DNA of 64,000 bases. Source: Aliamphritea ceti (GTDB lineage Bacteria > Pseudomonadota > Gammaproteobacteria > Pseudomonadales > Balneatricaceae). The number at the start of each line of letters is the position of its first letter. Within the stretch, counting starts at the first letter, position 1. A program made the translations under genes and the position numbers. The notes beneath the pieces are model-generated. The model was given only the letters and a program-made list of their open reading frames with translations, did not search any database and was not told where the DNA came from. Positions 7,726 through 16,094 of the stretch are shown in pieces. The stretch is taken from NCBI RefSeq assembly GCF_024347215.1, contig NZ_AP025282.1, forward strand, positions 4,898,001 to 4,962,000, given 5' to 3'.

Positions 7726-9085
7726 TGGCTGCCTCCGGATAACCATCCATTGGTTTTTCCGGCTGATTCGCTTCTTCGTGCTCAACCAGAATCGCCAGGC
7801 TCTTTTGTTGCAGGAACTGCAAGGTACGGCGGGTTCGCGAGAACAAATGGCTATGACAGAACAGCAACGGAATCGCCACACATAAGCCTAATACAGTCGT
7901 AATAAGCGCTTGCGAAATACCACCCGCCATCATCTTAGGATCACCGGTGCCGAATAACGTAATACTCTGAAAAGTACCTATCATGCCGGTTACTGTGCCT
8001 AACAAACCTAATAACGGTGCAACAGCAGCGATAAGTTTAAGCAACGCCAGCCCCTGTTCCAGCTTTGGTGTTTCTGCTAATAACGCGGCATCCAGCCGGA
8101 TCTCCATATCTTCCCGGCTACTGCCACCCTTTGCGGCAAATAACAGACGTCCTAAAGGATTGTCCTGACGTGGCTGTTGCACAGCGGACAACTGGCGGTG
8201 AATCTGTAAGCCTGTATAACCGCTCACCAGCACTCGCCAGAGTGCGACCAGTAAGCCAATTACACCCAGACCAATAATCAGATAACCAACACCACCACCT
8301 TGTTCAATACGGGCCTGTAATGTTGGTTTAAGCGCCAGTAACTGCAGCAATCCACCGCGGTTAGGATCGACCAGCACGGTATCTGTTTCACCGCGAATAA
8401 AAGAGGCGGCTTGCTCACGAACAGACGAATCGGGCTGCCTGGCCAGCTGCTTCAGGCGGTTATCAACGTACATCAGAAACTCGCCATCTTCAGTAATCGC
8501 ATTGAAAGCGCCAATGCGAACAACCTCAGCTGTGCGAGTTTCACCGTTGGCCATCACCACAGGTGCAGTAAAAGCCTTCACCTGACCGCTATACACCAGC
8601 TCTTGCTGAAAAGCCTGCCAGAGTGCATCCAGCTCAGTACGGGTCAGTACTTCCTGTTGCTCACTAAAATCCAGACGCTCCGAACGTCCGGGTAATTCAG
8701 CGCTCACCAGTGAATCCAGCAACACGCTCTGTAAATCCTTAGCCTGCTGTTTTACCACGCCAAAAATTTCACCTAATTGCCCGGTTCGGTTTTTCAGTAA
8801 ATTCTGCTGTTCTGCTAGCAAAGTTTCCTGTTCATCAAATTGCGTTTTCAGCTCAGTCTGACGTGCCTGGCTGGCAGTTAAACGCGCTTCAGCCTGACGC
8901 AGCAATTGCGCTTGCTCATTACTGGACTGGCGAAAGGTTGCCAGCCGCTGCTGATCTGTCGCCTGTTCCCGGGCAACCCGGTCCTGCACAGTATTCAGCA
9001 ACGCCTGCATATCTACTTCAGCTGCAACCAAATTCATACTGCCACTGAACAGCATTAAAGCCGTCAATAGAAAACCTGTTCTCAT
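7715..9085 (-). CDS. ttpC: TtpC: TonB2-associated MotA/TolQ/ExbB-family protein with coiled coil
   Basis: A 456-residue protein. It has a signal peptide (1-22, ending LVAAE), a coiled coil (about 40-105, rich in Q/E/L heptads), a periplasmic region, and a C-terminal ExbB-like channel domain with helices near 265-285 and the motif AAVAPLLGLLGTVTGMIGTFQ near 355-375. TtpC is required with ExbB2D2-TonB2 for iron uptake in Vibrio. Gene order (DUF3450-ttpC-exbB2-exbD2-tonB2-TPR) matches those operons. The start overlaps the stop of the DUF3450 gene as ATGA. The gene name is by homology and synteny. Confidence 0.92.
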   Translation of the reverse strand: MRTGFLLTALMLFSGSMNLVAAEVDMQALLNTVQDRVAREQATDQQRLATFRQSSNEQAQLLRQAEARLTASQARQTELKTQFDEQETLLAEQQNLLKNRTGQLGEIFGVVKQQAKDLQSVLLDSLVSAELPGRSERLDFSEQQEVLTRTELDALWQAFQQELVYSGQVKAFTAPVVMANGETRTAEVVRIGAFNAITEDGEFLMYVDNRLKQLARQPDSSVREQAASFIRGETDTVLVDPNRGGLLQLLALKPTLQARIEQGGGVGYLIIGLGVIGLLVALWRVLVSGYTGLQIHRQLSAVQQPRQDNPLGRLLFAAKGGSSREDMEIRLDAALLAETPKLEQGLALLKLIAAVAPLLGLLGTVTGMIGTFQSITLFGTGDPKMMAGGISQALITTVLGLCVAIPLLFCHSHLFSRTRRTLQFLQQKSLAILVEHEEANQPEKPMDGYPEAANAA

Positions 9086-9858
9086 GGTTGCGTCTCCTGA
9101 GTAATAACCGGTAAAGGCAACGTCAGCAGATCAGGTACCACTTGCTGTTTCGCCAGCTGGATAGCTTTATGTATCGCCGTATTCTGACTGCCCGGCAGAC
9201 TATCCCAGGCACCGGTTGTCGCATTCCAGATGCCACTCTCCTGGCCATCCCTGGTCTGATAGTAAAGCGCTGTGCGGCCCAGCCGGATAAAATTCACTTC
9301 CCTGCTATCATCACCTGCCAGCAGCTCACCGCTATATGCTTCCAGCGTGCGGCCATACTCAACTTCAGTTTGATATGCGTTCAACAACTGGCGGTATTTT
9401 TCCGCCAGGCTGATATCTGCACGTACAAGTAAGCTGTCCAGACGTTGTAACCGCTGTTCACGTTCACTCCGCAGGAATGGCAGATCCGCTTCGACAAAGC
9501 GGTGCAGGCCAGCCTGCATTTGCTCCAGCAACGGCAAGACAGTTAATTCCGTCTGTTGCAGCGACGCCAATTGTTCTTCAGTGCTAACCAGCTCTTTCTG
9601 CTGGGCAGTAATGAGTTTTTCCAACTGCTGGTTATAAGCATCCAGTAAATCTGCCTGACGCAAGGCGTTCAGATACTGCTGATGGTCAGAAATAATTTTG
9701 CTATCCAGAGAGTCTATTTGCTGTTGCTTCACAGCAGCCTGCTGTTGGGCCTTGGCCAGGGTTTGCTGGGTTTTTTCCAGTGCCGCAGCACCGGTCAGAG
9801 ACGCCCAAAGGCAGAAAGTACCCGCGGAGAATGCGAGCAGAATATGACGGGAATTCAT
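9082..9858 (-). CDS. DUF3450 family exported coiled-coil protein, first gene of the TonB2 operon
   Basis: A 258-residue exported protein. It has a signal peptide (1-26) and a long coiled coil (about 28-100, with QQ- and L-rich heptads such as KQQQIDSLDSKI). A conserved C-terminal region follows with FIRLGRTALYYQTRDG, typical of DUF3450. This family accompanies TtpC and ExbB2 in marine gammaproteobacteria and is thought to belong to the periplasmic part of the TonB2 machine; no biochemical role is established to my knowledge. A Fur-like element lies just upstream (9871-9889). It overlaps ttpC by four bases. Confidence 0.88.
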   Translation of the reverse strand: MNSRHILLAFSAGTFCLWASLTGAAALEKTQQTLAKAQQQAAVKQQQIDSLDSKIISDHQQYLNALRQADLLDAYNQQLEKLITAQQKELVSTEEQLASLQQTELTVLPLLEQMQAGLHRFVEADLPFLRSEREQRLQRLDSLLVRADISLAEKYRQLLNAYQTEVEYGRTLEAYSGELLAGDDSREVNFIRLGRTALYYQTRDGQESGIWNATTGAWDSLPGSQNTAIHKAIQLAKQQVVPDLLTLPLPVITQETQP

Positions 9859-9870
9859 GACTTATTAATC

Positions 9871-9889
9871 TAAATGAGAATGATTGATC
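9871..9889 (-). promoter_or_regulatory. Probable Fur box upstream of the TonB2 operon
   Basis: TAAATGAGAATGATTGATC resembles the Fur consensus in one half (TGAGAAT for TGATAAT) and less well in the other. It lies 13 bases before the DUF3450 start. Iron regulation of a TonB2 operon is expected from related bacteria. The site is weaker than the one at 4586-4604. Confidence 0.5.
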
Positions 9890-10206
9890 TTTAATTTAGC
9901 ATACCAGAGCAGCCAAATACCAGTACGAAATCATCCCTGTTCGACAATTAGACAACCGCCTCAGACATAAGAGCATCAGGGAGCTGCAGCAGAACTGCTC
10001 AGCTTACAAACATATTTATCCACAGATTTTGTGCATAAACGAGGAACAGAAAGCCAATCAAAATACTCAAAGCCAATAGTCTTATTCTTACGACAACTGA
10101 CAAGTTCAGATAGCCTTTCTTTTATGCTTTACCCACTCTGGGTACAGTGATACTCAAAAACTTATATTGATCCACCAATAATTATGGCGATCAAAAATTG
10201 ACCTGC
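9890..10206. other. Non-coding gap with two inverted DnaA-type boxes
   Basis: No credible gene was found. The stretch contains TTATCCACA (10016-10024), a perfect DnaA box, and 5 bases later TGTGCATAA (10030-10038), the reverse complement of a TTATNCACA box. Another TTATCCACA lies at 4665-4673. There is no cluster of boxes or AT-rich unwinding element nearby, so this is noted only as a possible DnaA titration or regulatory site. Confidence 0.5.
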
Positions 10207-10212
10207 TATAAT
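10204..10212 (+). promoter_or_regulatory. Extended -10 promoter (TGCTATAAT) for the small gene at 10340
   Basis: The element is a TG-N-TATAAT extended -10 (TATAAT at 10207-10212), with no good -35 at the proper distance. Transcription should begin near 10219, giving a leader of about 120 bases before the small gene at 10340. Confidence 0.6.
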
Positions 10213-10218
10213 TCCCGG

Positions 10219-10339
10219 CCTTCGGATGAGAGAACAGGCAGTCCCCACCGGAGAATAGTTGAACTAAACCCATTAAGCCTCAGATGTAGGCCACTGCGAT
10301 AAGACAGTGAATCAGACTGGCATCAGTCAAGGATGAAAC
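10219..10339 (+). ncRNA. Structured 5' leader of the small gene (riboswitch-like or CsrA target, unidentified)
   Basis: Between the probable transcription start and the ATG at 10340 are several adjacent hairpins: CCGG...CCGG around 10216-10251, GCCT...AGGC (10277-10290), CACTG...CAGTG (about 10292-10309) and GACTG-GCAT-CAGTC (about 10314-10327). The last hairpin directly precedes the ribosome-binding site. Three GGA triplets occur (10224, 10250, 10331), and the one at the ribosome-binding site reads CAAGGATG, matching the CsrA/RsmA binding consensus CARGGAUG. I could not match it to a known riboswitch class. Confidence 0.45.
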
Positions 10340-10483
10340 ATGCAAGCCCGCGACGCACAACAACAAGTTGTTGAAACGCACACCCGCCCAACCGCTACCA
10401 CCGGTAATACTCAAACCACCAGCAGTACTGACCTGGCGATCAATACCAGCGACAGTTCGGTGTATCAGCTTAGCTGCGACTAA
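10340..10483 (+). CDS. Small protein of 47 residues, unknown function
   Basis: An independent transcription unit encoding MQARDAQQQVVETHTRPTAT and 27 further residues rich in Thr/Ser, ending YQLSCD. It has its own extended -10 promoter, a structured 120-base leader, an AAGGA ribosome-binding site 7 bases before the ATG, and a strong intrinsic terminator 58 bases after the stop. There is no signal peptide or membrane segment, and the composition suggests a disordered peptide with one Cys near the C-terminus. I do not recognise the family. A dual-function small RNA is an alternative reading. Confidence 0.55.
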   Translation: MQARDAQQQVVETHTRPTATTGNTQTTSSTDLAINTSDSSVYQLSCD

Positions 10484-10540
10484 AAACTCCACATATATTT
10501 CGTAGCTGCTGTAATGTGCGGAACAGATAACAGATTTGAA

Positions 10541-10567
10541 AATGCCGTCATCATGACGGCATTTTTT
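10541..10567 (+). terminator. Strong terminator after the small gene, probably bidirectional
   Basis: AATGCCGTC / GACGGCATT arms (10541-10549 and 10555-10563) around a 5-base loop, followed by a run of T. On the minus strand TTTTC follows the same stem, so it may also end the transcript of the YHYH gene (stop at 10589). Confidence 0.9.
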
Positions 10568-10588
10568 GTATCTACTCTAAATAAACAC

Positions 10589-11707
10589 TCAGGGCCTGCC
10601 ACGTTTAAAGTCAGACGATGGCGTACCTTTATAGCAACGTGGAATCACCGGCCAGCTATTAGTTAAAAAGTAAGCATATGTGCCTTGTGGATAACCCGGC
10701 GTAGTAACAAAACGACCATTACATTCATCCAGTTCTCCCAGCCCTTCAATATATTCATAATCAGCCGTGAAAGTACCGTCATAGTGGCCACCAGGGTTAC
10801 TGCCTCCATCAGGGCGATGCCCGGACTTTACCCGATAGCTTGAAGCTAACTCTGACACAGCCCCGCCATTACCGTTGCTATAGCCGTATAATGCATAAAT
10901 AGGAAAGCCATCCGCTGCCCAGCCAATCTGCGGAGAATGCTCATCCGCACTGACTGCTAAGCCTTTCAGTAACAGGCTGGGTAAACCATGATAATGATAA
11001 GCCCCGGTCGGCTGAACATGCGCATGGTTATCGTCCAGCCCCAGCGTGACAGCACCGGACAGCGCTTCATACTGCCAGCCACTGTTACGCTTGCCCTGAT
11101 ACCATTCGGCAGCACCGGGATCGAATGGCACACCGTTCACACTGATGCCAAAATCTCCCATGCTCAGAGGCGTAATCCGATTTGCCTGCCGCGGATAAGC
11201 CGGCACCCGTAAACGGTACTTCTGTTCCTCTATATGATGTGGATTACCCCGATTAGGAAACACTCCTGTGTAATGATCTGAAATGCCATTCGCAGTCAGA
11301 ATACGGGTATCACCTTCAACATCTACCTCAATCAGATTCTCTGTAATAGGAGCGGTGTCAGCCCGCACCAAATTCAGTTCGCCATCCGACTGAATCACAC
11401 TGTGCTGACGCTTCTGACGCGTACCGGCTCCCCGGGGTACACCCAACGTATGTTTACCGTTACGGTTATTATGTGCCGCGTTGCTTTGCTGAGAATATCC
11501 ACCTTCAGGCATACAAACCAAACGGTTATCACGGGACGGGGTTCCGCAACGGCCTTGCAATTCACCCTGCGGCGTATTCATCCTGCAACTGGCACCCTGA
11601 GAACGGTTATCGCAAGCATCAAATGCCGCCTGCGGCGGTCGGGCCTGAGAACCAGATCCGACACCTGCCAGCAATACGGCCACAGAGAGAGTAACAAAAG
11701 CTTTCAT
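10589..11707 (-). CDS. Secreted YHYH-domain protein
   Basis: A 372-residue exported protein. It has a signal peptide (1-22, ending SQAR), then a short Cys-rich segment (about 28-70) with the pattern ACDNRSQGASCRMNTPQGEL...GRC. A YHYH domain (about 155-365) follows, with GAYHYHGLPSLLL, IGWAADGFPIYALYGY and a C-terminal GTYAYFLTNSWPVIPRCYKG. The YHYH family is common in marine bacteria; its function is unknown, and the His-rich motif suggests metal binding (inference). The frame is open to 11758, but the ATG at 11707 has GGAG six bases upstream and begins the signal peptide directly. It is monocistronic between a terminator and a 150-base gap. Confidence 0.85.
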   Translation of the reverse strand: MKAFVTLSVAVLLAGVGSGSQARPPQAAFDACDNRSQGASCRMNTPQGELQGRCGTPSRDNRLVCMPEGGYSQQSNAAHNNRNGKHTLGVPRGAGTRQKRQHSVIQSDGELNLVRADTAPITENLIEVDVEGDTRILTANGISDHYTGVFPNRGNPHHIEEQKYRLRVPAYPRQANRITPLSMGDFGISVNGVPFDPGAAEWYQGKRNSGWQYEALSGAVTLGLDDNHAHVQPTGAYHYHGLPSLLLKGLAVSADEHSPQIGWAADGFPIYALYGYSNGNGGAVSELASSYRVKSGHRPDGGSNPGGHYDGTFTADYEYIEGLGELDECNGRFVTTPGYPQGTYAYFLTNSWPVIPRCYKGTPSSDFKRGRP

Positions 11708-11861
11708 GACATGCTCCGGTGTGTTCTTAGCCAAACTGACTTTAGCTCTATGTTGCAATAACCGTCATTCTGATACGCAACTTCTCCGGATACAACGCCA
11801 GTCAGGCCATCTTCACTGTATCTCCGTATTCTTAACTCTACTTCACGTTACCTTGTGAACA

Positions 11862-13205
11862 TTAGCGTAAACGTTCAATCCGCCGCGCTTCTCTCAAACC
11901 GGAGAGACACGCACCTTGCGTAGTCGCCGGATAATCGCTGCTAGTTGCTTCTCCAGCAAAAAACACCCGGTTAGCCACGGGGGCTCCAAGATCCCGACGT
12001 TGCTCTGCACGGGCTGTTACCGGAGTATAAGAGTATGCCCCTAAGGCAAATGGATCCGCTTGCCAGCGACTAATATGTGCGCTCGTCGGTGCAGGAATAT
12101 CTTCACCGTATAACTGTTTCAATACATCCATGGCATCGGCAACAATTTCTTCATCGCTACGTTGCTCAAGCTCATGGGCATAGGCCGCTGCATTGAAACC
12201 GAGTAACACCGGTTTTCCGGAATACTTATAAACGTTATACCACTCTGCAAACCGGCCCTTTTGCTCGCCGGCATACTGAATCAGATCAATATTTTTATCC
12301 TGCTCCCAGAATACCTGCGGAAACGTCAGCCAGACTTTATTTAACAGCCCCATGGCCAGATCATTAATTGCCTTGAGCTTGTTTTGCGGTAATGCCGGCT
12401 CAAAGCGAATCCTGCCCGCCTTCAGTACACCTAAAGGCACCGTCACCAGCACACGGTCTGCTGTATATGTATCGCCAGCTGTAACTTCCACTTGCTGCTC
12501 GGCATAACGAATATTTGTGACCGGGCTATTCAGCTGAATCATCAGCCCTTTCGCTAGAAAATCAGTTAAACCATCGTAGCCATTTGTGAACAGCACATCT
12601 TCACCCGGCATATCTTCGCCTTCATCGTAGCCTTCAATGCTGATCCTGGCAGCATCTCCAGCATACTCATGCTCCATTTCAGTATTCAGCAAAAAAGCAA
12701 TCTGCCGATCATTCAGGAAATTTAATTCGCCATCTTCACGTGCCTGTTGCACGGCATCAGCTACAGAAGCAAAAGGATCATCTTCAAGATAAGCTTCGGC
12801 ATAGGTTTCAAACACTTCCTGATAACGGAAAAACATCTCACGGGTAACTTCGTCGCGACGACCATCGGCACCATAGATCACAGCATTCTCGTACTCAGTA
12901 ATATCAGTCATCCCGGTACCGGACTGCTCCGCAAGCTCGGTAATCGGATTGCCTTCTATACCGTGAATCCAGCCAGCCCCCATATCGTATGAAAGACCAT
13001 CTTCCCGAAGTGTCCAGATCCGTCCACCCACACGGTTTCGTGCTTCCAGCACTGTGACATCGTAACCCTGTTTATGCAGCTCTTTTGCCGCTGCCAGTCC
13101 CGCAATACCAGCTCCAACAACGATAACCCGTTCCTGCGCCTGTAACTGTAAGCTGAATATGCAGCCTGCCAGCAACAATAAGCCCTGCTTTAGATATTGA
13201 ATCAT
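11862..13205 (-). CDS. Exported flavin-containing amine oxidase
   Basis: A 447-residue FAD-dependent amine oxidoreductase. A signal peptide (1-23, ending LQAQ) is followed at once by the dinucleotide-binding VVGAGIAGLAAAKELHKQGY and the acidic end LEARNRVGGRIWT. The C-terminus has VFFAGEATSSDYPATTQGA, the second FAD motif. The family oxidises primary or secondary amines or polyamines to aldehydes with release of H2O2. The FAD motif directly after a signal peptide implies export as a folded protein, although no clear twin-arginine motif is seen. It lies 20 bases downstream of the PuuB-like gene on the same strand, which points to polyamine or biogenic amine use. Confidence 0.88.
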   Translation of the reverse strand: MIQYLKQGLLLLAGCIFSLQLQAQERVIVVGAGIAGLAAAKELHKQGYDVTVLEARNRVGGRIWTLREDGLSYDMGAGWIHGIEGNPITELAEQSGTGMTDITEYENAVIYGADGRRDEVTREMFFRYQEVFETYAEAYLEDDPFASVADAVQQAREDGELNFLNDRQIAFLLNTEMEHEYAGDAARISIEGYDEGEDMPGEDVLFTNGYDGLTDFLAKGLMIQLNSPVTNIRYAEQQVEVTAGDTYTADRVLVTVPLGVLKAGRIRFEPALPQNKLKAINDLAMGLLNKVWLTFPQVFWEQDKNIDLIQYAGEQKGRFAEWYNVYKYSGKPVLLGFNAAAYAHELEQRSDEEIVADAMDVLKQLYGEDIPAPTSAHISRWQADPFALGAYSYTPVTARAEQRRDLGAPVANRVFFAGEATSSDYPATTQGACLSGLREARRIERLR

Positions 13206-13224
13206 CTGTCATTCTCCTGCCGTT

Positions 13225-14511
13225 TCAGCCCACTAAATCCCGTACTGCAAAATAGAGCATGGCCATTGCCAACCCAGGTTTACGCAAGTAAGTTCCACCG
13301 GGATAACTACGGTGCCGAATCCGGCTAAATAAATCGAAGCGGCCAGCATCACCGGCGATAGCTTCTGCCATCAGCCTGCCAGCCATATTTGCCATCAGAA
13401 TCCCATGGCCGGAAAAGCCATGTGCGTAATAGAGATTATTTCCCAGCCGGCCGATATCCGGCATCCGGTTCATAGTCACCGCGATATTACCGCCCCAACA
13501 GTAATCAAACTGCTGCTCAGGTAACTGCGGGAAAATATGCTTAATACGGGCTCGCATAACAGCCTGCAGATTCTCAGGCTGACGCTGCGTTAAGCCAGTG
13601 CGACCACCAAATAGCAAACGGCCATCTGCCGACATTCGGTAATAACTGGTCAGGTACTTACTGTCTGCCACCGCCATGTTATTGCGAATCAGCGTACAGG
13701 CCTGCTCTCCCAATGGCTTTGTTGCACAGATATAACTGCCCACCGGCAAGATACGCTGTTCAATGCCTGGTAACAGATTCGCCAAATATGCGTTGGCGGC
13801 CACCACTACCTGTTTACAGCTGACAATGCCCCTATTTGTGACTATCTGGGGGCTACTTCCCTGACGAATTTCCAGTACCCGGCTGTCGGCAAATAGCTGT
13901 ACACCAGCATTCTTCGCTGCAAGGGCCAAGCCCTGCGCATAATTTAGCGGATGCAAATGCGCCCCCTGGGGGTCAAACCAGGCACCGTGATATGCAGGAC
14001 TATCCAGTTGGTCTCTCAGCTGCTGACGGTTAAGTATTTGCAGTGAGTAATCATATTCACTGGCCAGTAATTCCTGAGTTTCCCTAAACTCATGCATATG
14101 TGCGGGCCGCGCTGCAAGTTCAGCCTGCCCGTCGGCTAAGTCGCAATCGATGCTGTATTCTCTAATCCGCTTACGCACCAGTTGTAATGCTTCCACAGAG
14201 ATCCGAAACGCCTCCCGGGCATCGTCCCTGCCCATATGCTGCTCCATTGCCTGAGGTGTTGCGCCATAGCCAACGATTAACTGGCCACCAGCCCTGCCAG
14301 AAGCCCCCCAGGCCATCTTTTCAGCTTCCAGCAACACTACGCTGAAACCTTGCAAACTCAGCTCCAGTGCCGCACTAAGACCGGTCATCCCACCACCAAC
14401 AATGCAGATATCCGCAGTCATATCACCCTGCAAGACCGGGTCTTGTGGGGCATCATGGGCAGTAGCCGCATAATATGAATCCGGATACCCCTGTAACGCT
14501 GTAGTATTCAT
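13225..14511 (-). CDS. FAD-dependent oxidoreductase, gamma-glutamylputrescine oxidase-like (PuuB family)
   Basis: A 428-residue DAO-family enzyme. The FAD site ADICIVGGGMTGLSAALELS lies near 35-55, followed by LEAEKMAWGASGRAGGQLIVGYG, characteristic of PuuB-like oxidases. A C-terminal YYAHGFSGHGILMANMAGRL closes the FAD pocket. The family oxidises gamma-glutamylputrescine or related N-substituted amines. The start is uncertain: the ATG at 14511 gives the usual N-terminus, but a GTG at 14529 overlaps the stop of the cupin gene (GTGA), which would favour coupling. It forms an operon with the cupin upstream and the amine oxidase downstream. No puuA glutamine-synthetase-like gene is nearby, so the substrate is open. 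Confidence 0.85.
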   Translation of the reverse strand: MNTTALQGYPDSYYAATAHDAPQDPVLQGDMTADICIVGGGMTGLSAALELSLQGFSVVLLEAEKMAWGASGRAGGQLIVGYGATPQAMEQHMGRDDAREAFRISVEALQLVRKRIREYSIDCDLADGQAELAARPAHMHEFRETQELLASEYDYSLQILNRQQLRDQLDSPAYHGAWFDPQGAHLHPLNYAQGLALAAKNAGVQLFADSRVLEIRQGSSPQIVTNRGIVSCKQVVVAANAYLANLLPGIEQRILPVGSYICATKPLGEQACTLIRNNMAVADSKYLTSYYRMSADGRLLFGGRTGLTQRQPENLQAVMRARIKHIFPQLPEQQFDYCWGGNIAVTMNRMPDIGRLGNNLYYAHGFSGHGILMANMAGRLMAEAIAGDAGRFDLFSRIRHRSYPGGTYLRKPGLAMAMLYFAVRDLVG

Positions 14512-14525
14512 CAAAGTAATCGCCT

Positions 14526-14879
14526 TCACTGGTACACAATAAATACCTTGCGACTGGGCTGGTGTATTTCCCAGATACCCAGACTGTTAGCAGGGAAGTA
14601 CAACAAGTCTCCCGCCCGAATTTCCGTGGTGAGACCCTGCTCATCGGTATAGCTGCAGTGGCCTGCCAGGAAATAACACATTTCAGCTTGTTCAATCTGT
14701 CGACGCCAGCGACCCGGACCAGATTCCCAGACACCCACTTCCACATTGCCATCATCAAAGATCTCCGCCAGCCCACGCAGCTTAGATGCGGGACCATCGA
14801 CAGGAACCGGCGTTTCGCCCCAGTCATCCAGAGCTTCTGTCACTGCCCGTTGTACTCCTGGCATTTTAAATATTGCCAT
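14526..14879 (-). CDS. Cupin-domain protein (DUF861/cupin_3)
   Basis: A 117-residue single-domain cupin of the cupin_3 type, with VEVGVWESGPGRWRR, the EMCYFLAGHCSYTD strand pair and IRAGDLLYFPANSLGIWEI. Such proteins often sit next to PuuB-like oxidases and AraC regulators in amine and ethanolamine catabolic loci; their role is not settled. The frame extends to 14912, but the ATG at 14879 fits the family better and has GGGAG upstream. It is followed directly by the oxidase gene. Confidence 0.82.
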   Translation of the reverse strand: MAIFKMPGVQRAVTEALDDWGETPVPVDGPASKLRGLAEIFDDGNVEVGVWESGPGRWRRQIEQAEMCYFLAGHCSYTDEQGLTTEIRAGDLLYFPANSLGIWEIHQPSRKVFIVYQ

Positions 14880-15004
14880 CTCTACTATCTCCCACCGATT
14901 CACAGAATCCATAATTGTGAGGGTCAGATGAGTATCAGCACAGATGGGGAACAGGACATAAAGGGGTGATATAAGGCCAAAAACTGAATATAAGTGGCCG
15001 CTTA

Positions 15005-16042
15005 TTACTTAGACTGCTGTCTGTAGAGCTGTTGTCTGTAAGATTGCGGCGCCATCCCGGACCAGCGGCGAAAAGCAGCACGGAAGTTTGCGACATCCCG
15101 ATAACCCATCTGTAAACCAATTGCCGCTATATTCAGGTGGGTCGTGAGGAGCAAGTGCCTGGCCCGCTCAAACCTAATACGGTCAAGTGATACCTGAAAA
15201 CTGCCACCCTCAGCTGCCAGGCGACGCCGTAACGTACGGGGTGACAATGACAGTCTTTCAGCAATTGTTGATAAACCTGCTTTACCTTCATGCTGTCGCA
15301 ACAGGTTTTCAACCCTCGCTGTCACACTGGTTTCAGTTTGCAGAGCCTTAATACGGTTTTCACACAACTCATTCATATACTGGCTATATTCAGGATGAGC
15401 GAAAGGAATCATCCGGGCAGCATCCACTGCAGCCAGAGAAAGCCTATTTTCCGGCTGATCATATTGTATATCGCAGCCCAATTTATCTGCCCAATATTGC
15501 TGATCATCAGCGTCTTTTACATGGGCAAAGCTAACCTGCGCAAAACAAAGAGATGTTCCAACCAACTCTCTTGATACTGCCAGTAACATCGCAAAACAGC
15601 TTTCAACTTCAAATACAGATGTAATCGTATCAGTAGGTGCAGGTTGCATTACTAACTGCAACTGATCGTGATGTTCACGCAAACTGAAACGACCTGAAAA
15701 ACTCAATAAACGGCTATATTTCACCGCTACCTGCCAGGCTTCTCGGAGCGTTGTAGCACTCATCATCGCAACACCAAGAATGCCAAAGTCTTTCAGCGTC
15801 TGTCTTAAACCATGCTTTAAAGCCAGGTACGGATCACAATTCAGATTGGCAATACGTACATATAAAGTTAGCTCCTGATGTAAAGACAAACGTATTGCCG
15901 GATCAGCAAAGCTATCAGCGGTCAGTGCTAACCCCTGAAGTAACTCATCTAAGTCCAGTTGCTGATCATGAATAAGATCATCAGCCAGCTGCTTGATCTC
16001 CAGACCCAGCCAGATACGCGGCTCGTCAGTGTTTTGATGCAT
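15005..16042 (-). CDS. AraC-family transcriptional regulator (OruR-like)
   Basis: A 345-residue regulator. The N-terminal region (about 20-210) is of the arabinose-binding-like domain class found in OruR and related regulators, with LKDFGILGVAMMSATTLREAW. A C-terminal double helix-turn-helix (about 235-335) contains LSTIAERLSLSPRTLRRRLA and IAAIGLQMGYRDVANFRAAFRRWSG. Position directly upstream of the cupin-oxidase-amine oxidase group on the same strand suggests it controls that group; OruR itself controls ornithine use in Pseudomonas. The inducer is unknown. Confidence 0.85.
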   Translation of the reverse strand: MHQNTDEPRIWLGLEIKQLADDLIHDQQLDLDELLQGLALTADSFADPAIRLSLHQELTLYVRIANLNCDPYLALKHGLRQTLKDFGILGVAMMSATTLREAWQVAVKYSRLLSFSGRFSLREHHDQLQLVMQPAPTDTITSVFEVESCFAMLLAVSRELVGTSLCFAQVSFAHVKDADDQQYWADKLGCDIQYDQPENRLSLAAVDAARMIPFAHPEYSQYMNELCENRIKALQTETSVTARVENLLRQHEGKAGLSTIAERLSLSPRTLRRRLAAEGGSFQVSLDRIRFERARHLLLTTHLNIAAIGLQMGYRDVANFRAAFRRWSGMAPQSYRQQLYRQQSK

Positions 16043-16094
16043 GTATTCTCTGCTTACGCTGTTGTAATCCTGAGACGGAACGTCGGGGCAGGAC

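Noticed and set aside
7726..7881. Longer exbB2 start at 7881
   Set aside because: The extension is antisense-like in composition, fully inside ttpC, lacks a ribosome-binding site and makes the protein 52 residues longer than the family.
9871..9889. Sigma-54 promoter for the TonB2 operon
   Set aside because: No GG-N10-GC pattern; a Fur-type element fits better.
10016..10038. Replication origin
   Set aside because: Only two DnaA boxes, no dnaA, dnaN, gidA or parAB genes nearby, and no AT-rich unwinding repeats.
10219..10339. Cobalamin, TPP, glycine or 6S RNA identity for the leader
   Set aside because: A GCCACTG match to the cobalamin class occurs by itself; the other conserved blocks of these RNAs are missing.
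10280..10492. Minus-strand frame across the small-gene region
   Set aside because: It is the antisense shadow of the plus-strand small gene and leader, and has no ribosome-binding site; the plus strand has promoter, site and terminator.
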